From an uncultured Bacteroidales bacterium (GTDB lineage Bacteria > Bacteroidota > Bacteroidia > Bacteroidales > UBA932), in the NCBI GenBank assembly GCA_900318445.1, contig ONKO01000008.1:1-64000 (forward strand): a stretch of DNA of 64,000 bases, in the 5' to 3' direction. This document shows, one piece after another, positions 26,189 through 34,193 of the stretch; within the stretch, counting starts at the first letter, position 1, and each line of letters begins with the position of its first letter. The notes beneath the pieces are model-generated. The model did not search any database. It saw only the letters and a list, made by a program, of their open reading frames with translations, and was not told the DNA's origin. The position numbers and the translations under genes are program-made.

Positions 26189-26935
26189 CTACTTCTCCAA
26201 CCACTCCAAAAATCCGTCTACGCGGGCGCGGGAGACGGTGAGGTCCGTGAGGGAAGGAATGCCGTGTTTCAAAGAGATGCGCAGGCGGCCGCCCATGAGG
26301 CGCGAGACGGAGTCTATCACGCCCTCGCTGATGATGCAGCTGCGGGAGATGCGGAAAAACGCCTCGGGGTCTACACTGTCTGCCAGGGCATCCAGCGAGT
26401 CGTCGGTAACATAGGAAGACCCGCTCAGCGTAACGATATAGGAGTTCTTGGCCTCTGAATAAAAGTAGGCGATATCCGACGTGCGCACCGGAACAATGCG
26501 GTCATTGAGCCGGATGAGGAACTTCTCCTTCCGGACCTGGTCCATCATGGAACGCATGGCCTCCCCGGCCGGCTTTACGGCTTCTCCGCTGGCCACGCGC
26601 TGGATGGCGCGCTTAAGGTCTGCCACCTCGATGGGCTTCAGGAGATAATCCACGGCGTTTACCTCAAAGGCATGTACGGCATACTGGTCGTAGGCCGTTG
26701 TCATGATGACGGGGCAGGGGATTTCCGTCTGCGAAAAGATCTCGAAGCTGTTGCCGTCACTCAGTTCCACGTCCATGAAGATGACTTCGGGGGCGGGATG
26801 TGTCCTGAGCCATTCCAGGCTGTCTTTTACCGAGCCGATGGCACCCACCACCTCTACGGCGGGGAAGTTGTCCGAGAGCAGTTTCTGCATGTGGGCGCGG
26901 GCGCGCGGTTCGTCTTCTATGATAAGGGCTTTCAT
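26189..26935 (-). CDS. LytTR-family response regulator
   Basis: A 248-aa response regulator. The receiver domain (1-~118) shows the acidic pocket EDEP at 8-9, phospho-acceptor Asp at 55 in IFMDVELSDG, and the conserved Thr/Lys in MTTAYDQYAV and LLKPIE. The DNA-binding LytTR domain occupies ~145-245, with DIAYFYSEAKNSYIVTLSG and FFRISRSCIISEGVIDSV. I start at 26935 (MKALIIEDEP); upstream in-frame residues to 26971 are not part of the fold. The cognate kinase gene lies 37 nt upstream, and the regulator also has its own promoter in that gap. Confidence 0.93.
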   Translation of the reverse strand: MKALIIEDEPRARAHMQKLLSDNFPAVEVVGAIGSVKDSLEWLRTHPAPEVIFMDVELSDGNSFEIFSQTEIPCPVIMTTAYDQYAVHAFEVNAVDYLLKPIEVADLKRAIQRVASGEAVKPAGEAMRSMMDQVRKEKFLIRLNDRIVPVRTSDIAYFYSEAKNSYIVTLSGSSYVTDDSLDALADSVDPEAFFRISRSCIISEGVIDSVSRLMGGRLRISLKHGIPSLTDLTVSRARVDGFLEWLEK

Positions 26936-26959
26936 GGTGATACTAATCTGTGGTAACAG

Positions 26960-26991
26960 CAAAGTTAGCAATTTATTCCGGTTCTTCCAAG
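26960..26991 (-). promoter_or_regulatory. Internal promoter for the LytTR response regulator
   Basis: On the minus strand CTTG (26988-26991), 20 nt, TAACTTTG (26960-26967): a good -33/-7 pair overlapping the last codons of the kinase gene, 24 nt before the regulator ATG. Confidence 0.55.
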
Positions 26992-28127
26992 ATGGGCACT
27001 GTAACGGAAAAGCGGGTTTCGGTACTGTCTATGAGGATTTCCTCCCCGGCAATGTCCCGGTACTGGTTGCGGACATACTGGAGGCCGATACCGGAAGACG
27101 ACGGAGCCGTCTGCTTGGGAATGATGTTGTTGGACACCCGGACCACCTTTCCGTCGGTGGAAATCTCCGCCACCAGCGGATTGTCCGGGCCGATGGCATT
27201 GTGCTTCACGATGTTCTCCAGCAGGATTTGCAGCGTGCACGGAACAATGTAGCCTTTGGGAATGTTCTCACCGATATGGTCCTCGGTAATGAGCCCCTCC
27301 GAGAAACGGATGAGCAGAAGGTCCCGGTAATTGCGGGCAAAGGCCAGTTCATCGGCGAGGGGAACCAGCTGTTTTCCCTCCAGCTTCATGAGGTAGCGGT
27401 AGATGGCCGCCATTTTGTGAATGTAGGCGCTGGCCTCCTCCCGCGTGCCTTCCTGCACAATGGAGTCCAGTACGTTGAGGCTGTTGAAGAGAAAGTGCGG
27501 GTTCACCTGGTTCTTGAGGTTCATGTAGCGGAACTCGGCCTGATGCCGCCGGGTACGCTGGGCCGATGTCTCCCGCTGCATCTGCAGTGCGAAGTTCATC
27601 ATGAACACCAGCGAGACCAGCGTGGTGAAGATCAGGAGAATCATCACGCCGGAATTCTCCAGGATGACGTTGCCGCTGTAGTTGAGGTCCGTGTAGACGC
27701 GGATGGCGAAGATGAGCGCCACGGCTGCCACCAGCCACCCGGCGTTGCGGTACCAGGACTGGTCCCGCTCATAGGCCGCCGCCCCATAGGGAGTGAGCCT
27801 GTGCGCAAAGGCATAGAGCGCCCAGCCGATGATTTCCGTGACCGCAAAGGTAGTGAGGGCCGGTCTCCAGAAGGCGGGTATGGCGTCCAGTTTGGCCAGG
27901 GCCCCCGCATTGCCCAGCACGAATCCCACAATGTTGACAAGGATAAGGGACGTGACGGTAATCTCCACCGTCATTTTGGAACGGAAGCAGATGATGCCGG
28001 CAAGGGTCATGGTGAGCGCCGTGAGAAGGAGACTGTCCCGCATGTCCAGTGCGGCGCACAGTAAAGCCACACCTGCATGCAGCAGCGCGAATGCGTGAAT
28101 AATCCAGTGGTCTGCCTTAATCTTCAT
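26973..28127 (-). CDS. LytS/YehU-type sensor histidine kinase
   Basis: A 384-aa membrane kinase. The first ~165 residues hold about six hydrophobic helices; the His_kinase (LytS-type) domain follows with LKNQVNPHFLFNSLNVLDSIV, phospho-His near 210, then ADELAFARNYRDLLLIRF, an N-box around ILLENIVKHNAIG and the glycine box SSGIGLQYVRNQY. Start chosen at 28127 (MKIKADHW); the longer frame to 28244 crosses the promoter. It pairs with the LytTR regulator and is divergent from the MFS/SusCD locus, so control of that locus is possible. Confidence 0.9.
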   Translation of the reverse strand: MKIKADHWIIHAFALLHAGVALLCAALDMRDSLLLTALTMTLAGIICFRSKMTVEITVTSLILVNIVGFVLGNAGALAKLDAIPAFWRPALTTFAVTEIIGWALYAFAHRLTPYGAAAYERDQSWYRNAGWLVAAVALIFAIRVYTDLNYSGNVILENSGVMILLIFTTLVSLVFMMNFALQMQRETSAQRTRRHQAEFRYMNLKNQVNPHFLFNSLNVLDSIVQEGTREEASAYIHKMAAIYRYLMKLEGKQLVPLADELAFARNYRDLLLIRFSEGLITEDHIGENIPKGYIVPCTLQILLENIVKHNAIGPDNPLVAEISTDGKVVRVSNNIIPKQTAPSSSGIGLQYVRNQYRDIAGEEILIDSTETRFSVTVPILEEPE

Positions 28128-28134
28128 GATGGCA

Positions 28135-28166
28135 CAAAAGTACGGAGAAATTCCGTTCGTCGCAAA
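28135..28166 (-). promoter_or_regulatory. Promoter of the histidine kinase gene
   Basis: On the minus strand TTTG (28163-28166), exactly 20 nt, TACTTTTG (28135-28142): one of the best -33/-7 matches in the window. Seven nt separate it from the ATG, again implying a leaderless or nearly leaderless transcript. Confidence 0.7.
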
Positions 28167-28225
28167 AAAATATCCATTCGGCGGACAGGCCCGCTCCGGC
28201 GTGGCCAATTTACCTTTAAATATAC

Positions 28226-28233
28226 TACTTTTG
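28226..28233 (+). promoter_or_regulatory. -7 promoter box for the glycan utilisation operon
   Basis: TACTTTTG lies 42 nt before the MFS transporter ATG. No TTTG at -33; a weak -33 would suit an activator-dependent promoter such as one controlled by the adjacent LytTR regulator. No clear LytTR direct repeat was recognised. Confidence 0.5.
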
Positions 28234-28275
28234 CGCCGAACCACTTTTAAGTCGCTTAAACTAGTCTCTATATAT

Positions 28276-29601
28276 ATGTCGCAGAAACGTGATTTGACCT
28301 TCCGTCAACTCGTAGACCTCAGCTTTGGCTTTCTGGGCGTGCAAATTGCCTATGCCCTGCAGAGCGCCAATATCAGCCGTATCTTCGCCACGCTGGGAGC
28401 CGACCCTCACCAACTCAGTTTCTTCTGGATCCTTCCCCCGCTGATGGGCATGCTGGTGCAGCCGCTCATCGGCAAGTACAGTGACCGTACCTGGTGCCGG
28501 ATGGGCCGACGCAAGCCCTACCTCCTCGTGGGCGCCATCATCGCCGTGCTGGTGATGATGTTCCTGCCCAACGCCGGCAGCCTTCACTTCAGTACCCGGC
28601 TCTTCCTGGGCCTCAACATGGCCATGTGGTTCGGCCTGTTCTCCCTCATCTTCCTTGACACCTCCATCAACGTAGCAATGCAACCCTTCAAGATGATGGT
28701 GGGAGACATGGTGAACGAAAAGCAGAAGACCCAGGCCTACAGCATCCAGAGCTTCCTGTGCAATGCCGGCTCCCTGCTTGGCTACCTGTTTCCCATCTTC
28801 TTTACCTGGATCGGGATTGCCAACACCGCTCCGAGGGGCGTCGTCCCAGACAGCGTCATCTGGAGCTTCTACGTGGGCGCACTCATCCTCATCCTCTGCG
28901 TGCTCTACACACTCCTTCGCGTGAAGGAAATGCCTCCGAAGGAGTATGCCGAGTTCCATAAGATTGCCGATGACGCCGGCTCCGAGAAACCCTCCGAGGG
29001 TCTTGTGAAGCTCCTCATCAAAGCCCCGTCCACCTTCTGGACCGTGGGCCTCGTGCAGTTCTTCTCATGGGCTGCCTTCCTCTATATGTGGACCTACACC
29101 AACGGTGCCATCGCCCAGAATGTGTGGAATACCACCGATACCGCCTCCGAAGCCTATCAGGCTGCCGGCAACTGGGTGGGCGTTCTCTTCGCCGTGCAGG
29201 CCGTGGGCTCCCTGGCATGGGCCGCCGTGCTGCCGAGGTTCAAAAATCTCAAGCTCTCCTATGTGGTGAGCCTTCTCGTGGGTGCCGCGGGCTTTGCCTC
29301 CGTGATGTTCATCCACAACCAGTATGCCCTGTTCGTGAGCTACTTCCTCATCGGCTTTGCCTGGGCTGCCATGCTGGCCCTGCCCTTCACCCTCCTTACC
29401 AACGCGCTGGAGGGAAGCCCTTACATGGGCAGCTACCTGGGCCTGTTCAACTGCACCATCTGCCTGCCCCAGATTGTGGCGGCCGCAACCGGTGGCGCGG
29501 TGCTCTCCCTCCTCGGCGGCAGCCAGCCGGCCATGCTCCTTGCAGCCGGCGTGTTCCTGGTGCTGGGCGCCGTAAGCGTGAAACTTATCAACACTAAATA
29601 A
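28276..29601 (+). CDS. MFS sugar transporter (SLC45/GPH-like), maltose/oligosaccharide candidate
   Basis: A 441-aa inner-membrane transporter with about 12 helices. It carries GRRKPYLLVGAII after helix 2 (the MFS loop motif), LVQPLIGKYSDRTW and a C-terminal half with FNCTICLPQIVAAATGGAVLSLLGG, a pattern typical of the SLC45/GPH-type transporters found next to Bacteroidota starch loci. I start at 28276 (MSQKRDLTFRQLVDLSFGF); the frame extends to 28126 through promoter sequence. It is 17 nt before susC and probably imports the maltooligosaccharides released in the periplasm. Confidence 0.83.
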   Translation: MSQKRDLTFRQLVDLSFGFLGVQIAYALQSANISRIFATLGADPHQLSFFWILPPLMGMLVQPLIGKYSDRTWCRMGRRKPYLLVGAIIAVLVMMFLPNAGSLHFSTRLFLGLNMAMWFGLFSLIFLDTSINVAMQPFKMMVGDMVNEKQKTQAYSIQSFLCNAGSLLGYLFPIFFTWIGIANTAPRGVVPDSVIWSFYVGALILILCVLYTLLRVKEMPPKEYAEFHKIADDAGSEKPSEGLVKLLIKAPSTFWTVGLVQFFSWAAFLYMWTYTNGAIAQNVWNTTDTASEAYQAAGNWVGVLFAVQAVGSLAWAAVLPRFKNLKLSYVVSLLVGAAGFASVMFIHNQYALFVSYFLIGFAWAAMLALPFTLLTNALEGSPYMGSYLGLFNCTICLPQIVAAATGGAVLSLLGGSQPAMLLAAGVFLVLGAVSVKLINTK

Positions 29602-29618
29602 TTTCTAACTACACACTA

Positions 29619-32600
29619 ATGAAAAGGTTACTAACCGCATTTGCAGTGCTGTGCGCAGCCTGCATGACCGTATTCGCCCAGGGCGGATACCAGGTTAAAG
29701 GTGTGGTGGTAGACGCCATCGGCCCCGTTATCGGAGCCTCGGTGATCGAGCAGGGAACGTCCAACGGCGTTTCCACCGGTCTGGATGGCGACTTCCTCCT
29801 CACTGTTTCCAGTGCCGATGCTATCGTGGAAATCACCTGCATCGGCTATGCATCCCAGACTTTCGCGGCCAAGGATGTGCCCGCTTCCATTCTCCTCGCA
29901 GAAGATACCAATTTCCTCGACGAGGTGGTGGTCATCGGTTACGGTACCGTGAAAAAGAGCGACCTCACCGGTTCCGTCTCCACGGTCAAGGCCGATGAAA
30001 TCAACAAGGGCGTCGTCACCACGCCGGCCGACCTCCTCCGCGGCAAGAGCGCGGGTGTCGTCGTTACCGCCGGTTCCGGTATGCCCGGCGCCGGAGCAAC
30101 CGTCCGTATCCGTGGCGGCTCCTCCATCAACGCTTCCAACGACCCTCTGTACATCATCGACGGCCTGCCGGTCTCCAATGACGGCATTTCCGGCATGAGC
30201 GATCCGCTGTCCTCCATCAACCCGGAAGACATCGAGAGCTTCACCGTCCTCAAGGATGCATCGGCCACCGCCATCTACGGTTCCCGTGCTTCCAACGGTG
30301 TTATCGTGATTACCACCAAGAAGGGCTCCAAGACCGCCGGCGTTCCCATGAACGTAGCCCTGGACGTGACCACTTCCGTCAACACCATCGCCAAGTACAA
30401 CAAAGTGCTTGACGCCGCTGGCATCCGTTCCCTCATCCGCGACTTCTACGGTCTCAATTCTGCCGCCGAGGCTGCCCTGGGCAATGCCGACACCAACTGG
30501 CAGAAGGAAATCTACCGTGTGGCTCCTTCCGTGGATGCCAACCTGAGCCTCTCCGGCCGCATCGGCGAGAACCTGCCTTACCGCGTGAGCGTAGGCGCCA
30601 CCTCGCAGCAGGGTACCCTGAAGGGCTCCGAGATGAGCCGCTGGACCCTGGGTGTGAGCCTGGCTCCCACCTTCTTCGACAAACACCTCACCGTGAGCCT
30701 AAACGGTAAGGGCACCATCGCTTATAACAGCTATGCCCAACCAGGGCGCCATCAGCGCCGCCAACCACTACGACCCCACCAAGCCCGTGTTTGATGAGAA
30801 CGGTCTCAACGGTTACTCCACCTGGCTGGACAAGAAGGGCAACACCAACACCATGGCTACGCTCAATCCCGTGGCTCTCCTCGATCCCACCCTTCAATCC
30901 AACACCGCCAACTCTGCCCGTTTCCTCGGAAACGCCCAGATTGACTACAAGATCCACGGTTTCGAAGACCTTCGCCTGAACCTGAACCTGGGTGCCGACC
31001 TTGCCAAGTCCAACGGCCAGAACATGACCAAGGAAGGCAGTGAAGCTTCCTACCACAACACAGACCAGGCCGGCGGAGGTTCCAAGACCCTCTACGACTA
31101 CACCCGCCGCAACACCACCCTGGAGTTCTACGCAGACTACAGCCACACCTTCGCCGAGAAGCACTTCGTAGACTTCATGGCCGGTTATTCCTGGCAGCAC
31201 TTCTGGAGCAACAACCATAACCACTCCTGGCGTATTACCGACGGCAAGGAATTCTCCAACAAAGAGGGCAAGGGCGAGCTCTACCTCATCTCCTTCTTCG
31301 GCCGTGCCAACTACAGCTTCGCAGACCGTTACCTCATCACCGCCACCCTCCGTGCCGATGGTACTTCCCGCTTCCAGAACAACAAGTGGGGTATCTTCCC
31401 GTCCGTGGCTCTGGGCTGGAATATCAAGAACGAGCCTTTCATGAAGAATGTCCAGAAGCTCTCAACCCTCAAGTTCCGCGCTTCCTGGGGTGAGACCGGC
31501 CAGCAGGAAGTGGGCGGCTACTACGACACCTTCGCCCAGTTCCTCTCCATCAACACGCCCGGTTCCTACTACTTTGCCGGTAACGGAGACAACTACGTGG
31601 CTCCTATCGTAGCCCTCGGCTACAGCGCCGACCTCAAGTGGGAAACCACCACCACCTATAACGTAGGTCTGGATCTCGGATTCTGGGACGACCGCTTCAC
31701 CGCATCCGTGGATGCCTACAAGCGTGACACCCGCGACATCCTCAACTTCATCCCGGTCCCCGGTCTTTCCAACCTGACCAACATGCTCAACACCAACATC
31801 GGCTCTATGACCAACATGGGCTTCGAGGTGGACCTGAACGCCGTTCTCATCGAGAAGCGTGACATGAGCTGGACCTTCGGCATCAACGGCGCCTACAACA
31901 AGAACAAGGTGACCAAGCTCACTGCCTCCGACGAGAACGCTGCCGGCATCGAGACCGGTAGTATCTCCGGCGGTACCGGTAACAACGTACAGCTCATCCA
32001 GGTGGGTTATCCCATGCGCACCTTCTACCTCTATCAGCAGGTGTACGATACGCAGGGCCGTCCCATCAACGGTGTCTACGTAGACCGTGCCGGTGCCGTG
32101 GATGTGGACGGCAACGTCATCCCTGACGGCCAGATCACCAAAGACGACAAATTCATGACGCACCATGCCGACCCCGACGTGACCCTGGGCTTCAACACCA
32201 GCTTCACCTGGAAAAACTGGACGGCAGCCCTCTCCGGCCACGCCTCCTTCGGCAACTGGGTTTACAACAACGCCGCATCCGATACGGAAATGCTGGCCGA
32301 CCTCTGGACCAACAGCTTCGTGGGCAACCGCCTTGCCTCGGCCCGTGAGTCCATGTTCAGCCAGGCACAGTACCTGTCCGACTACTATCTGCAGGACGGC
32401 TCCTTCCTCAAGCTGGACAACTTCACCCTGGGCTACACCTTCCCTCAGTTCCAGGTTGACAAGAACCGTTACGCTGTCCTGAATGTTTTCGGTACCGTGC
32501 AGAACATCTGCACCATCACCCGCTACAAGGGCATGGATCCCGAAGTGTACGGTGGTATCGACAACAACATGTACCCGCGTCCGAGAACCTTCGTGCTCGG

Positions 32601-32619
32601 TCTCAAGTTTAACTTCTAA
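29619..32619 (+). CDS. SusC/RagA-type TonB-dependent outer-membrane transporter (single-base frameshift)
   Basis: Together ~1000 codons, the normal SusC length. The first part (29619-30794 frame) has a signal peptide ending MTVFAQ, a carboxypeptidase-like barrel-extension domain, the TonB box/plug segment DEVVVIGYGTVKKSDLTGSV, PLYIIDGLPV and DIESFTVLKDASATAIYGSRASNGVIVITTKKG. The second part (from about 30739, +1 frame) continues NQGAISAANHYDPTKPVF through the beta-barrel to FVLGLKFNF. The break is one extra base in CCC at 30736-30738. Both halves are intact with strong codon bias, so this is either a sequencing error or a very recent mutation. Imports oligosaccharide with the SusD partner encoded next. 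Confidence 0.9.
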
Positions 32620-32633
32620 TGCGGCTTACGAAA

Positions 32634-34190
32634 ATGAAAACCATCAAAAACATATTTGGCGTGCTGGCAGCCGCTGCTACCCTCACTGCCTGCGTGGGTG
32701 ATCTGAATGTGAAGCCGATCGACCCCAACGCAAACACCGTGGACAAGGTGCTTGTGAACGAACAGTCCCTTAACGCGTACATCTCCGGTGTCTACCTGGG
32801 CTTTGCAACATCCGGTTACTACGGTGCCAATGGCGATGCCTCCATTTCCGGTCTGGACGGCGGTGCTTCGCAGTACATCCGCGGCCTGTATCACCACCAG
32901 GAACTCACTACCGACGAGAGCGTCTGCGGCTGGAACGACCAGACCATCAAGAACTTCCACTGGATGAACTGGACCACCGACGATACTTTCATCTATGCGT
33001 TCTATTCCCGCATCTTCATGCAGGTCTCCGTGGCCAACGAGTTCATCCGCGAGGCTAGGCTCATCAACGCCGACCCCGCTCTTCTGAACCGTTTCGTCGA
33101 CGAGGCCCGTACCATGCGCGCCCTCGCATACTACCATGCCATCGACTGCTTCGGCAACGTTCCTTTCCTGACCGATACCGACATCGTGGGCACTACTCCC
33201 CAGCAGATTTCCCGCGCCGACCTCTTCGTCTGGCTTGAGGGTGAGCTGAAGGACATCATCGAGAAGGGCAACCTTCCCGGCAAGGACAATGTGGCGGAAG
33301 GCCATGTGAGCATGGGCGCTGCCAAGTTCCTCCTCGCAAAGCTCTATCTGAATGCCGGTGTCTATACCGGTACGGAACGCTGGCAGGACTGCGCCAATGT
33401 CCTCAAGGACCTCATGGACGACGGTTACTCCCTGCACAAGACTTCCGTGGGCGGCAAGTACTCGGCCTATCAGGAACTGTTCCTCGCCGACAACAACCTG
33501 CGCACCGACGAAATCATCTTCTCCATCCAGCAGGACGGTGTGTACACCACCAGCTACGGTGTCACCAACTACATCATCTTCGCCTCTACCGGCGGTGAGA
33601 TGGATCCCAAGGAAATCGGCATTTCCTCCGGCTGGGGCGGTCTTCGCATGACTCCCGAGTTCTACAAGAAATTCTCCGACTCCGACTCCCGCAAGCTCTT
33701 CTACACGGCTACCCAGCAGGAGAGCATCGACGACATCGGCGAATTCTCCAACGGATATGCCTTCATGAAGTTCCTCAACCGCACCAGCGATGGTGAGCCC
33801 GGTAAGGAAGAAGGCTTCGTGGACACCGACTTCCCGCTCATGCGTTATGCCGATGTGCTCCTGATGGCGGCCGAGTGCCAGCTGCACGGCGCTACCGGCA
33901 TCGACGGTCTGGCTGCCTTCAACGAAGTGCGTACGCGTGCCGGTGTCTCCACCGTTTCCACGCTTACCGCCGACCTCATTCTGGACGAGCGCGCCCGCGA
34001 GCTCTATCAGGAGTGCTGGCGCCGCAGCGACCTCATCCGCTTTGATAAGTTTGTCTCCGGTTACAACTGGCAGTGGAAGGGCAATGTGGAGGAAGGTAAG
34101 GACGTGGAGAGCTATCGCGTTCTCTTCCCCATCCCCGACAGCGACCGTCTGGCCAATTCCAACCTGAAGCAGAACGAGGGATACAAATAA
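32634..34190 (+). CDS. SusD/RagB-type surface glycan-binding lipoprotein
   Basis: A 518-aa SusD-family protein. The signal peptide ends TLTAC with lipidated Cys; the mature N-terminus VGDLNVKPIDPN and the segment YARIF/YSRIFMQVSVANEFIREA, the helix-rich TPR-like core (DEARTMRALAYYHAIDCFGNVPFLTD), ADLILDERARELYQECWRRSDLIRFDKF and the C-terminal LFPIPDSDRLANSNLKQNEGY are all standard. I start at 32634 to give a proper signal peptide; an ATG at 32619 overlapping the susC stop is the alternative. It forms the lid of the SusC channel. Confidence 0.94.
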   Translation: MKTIKNIFGVLAAAATLTACVGDLNVKPIDPNANTVDKVLVNEQSLNAYISGVYLGFATSGYYGANGDASISGLDGGASQYIRGLYHHQELTTDESVCGWNDQTIKNFHWMNWTTDDTFIYAFYSRIFMQVSVANEFIREARLINADPALLNRFVDEARTMRALAYYHAIDCFGNVPFLTDTDIVGTTPQQISRADLFVWLEGELKDIIEKGNLPGKDNVAEGHVSMGAAKFLLAKLYLNAGVYTGTERWQDCANVLKDLMDDGYSLHKTSVGGKYSAYQELFLADNNLRTDEIIFSIQQDGVYTTSYGVTNYIIFASTGGEMDPKEIGISSGWGGLRMTPEFYKKFSDSDSRKLFYTATQQESIDDIGEFSNGYAFMKFLNRTSDGEPGKEEGFVDTDFPLMRYADVLLMAAECQLHGATGIDGLAAFNEVRTRAGVSTVSTLTADLILDERARELYQECWRRSDLIRFDKFVSGYNWQWKGNVEEGKDVESYRVLFPIPDSDRLANSNLKQNEGYK

Positions 34191-34193
34191 TAG

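Noticed and set aside
30733..30794. Programmed ribosomal frameshift in SusC
   Set aside because: CCC is not a slippery heptamer, and no pseudoknot-like structure follows; SusC genes are not known to use recoding. Error or mutation is simpler.
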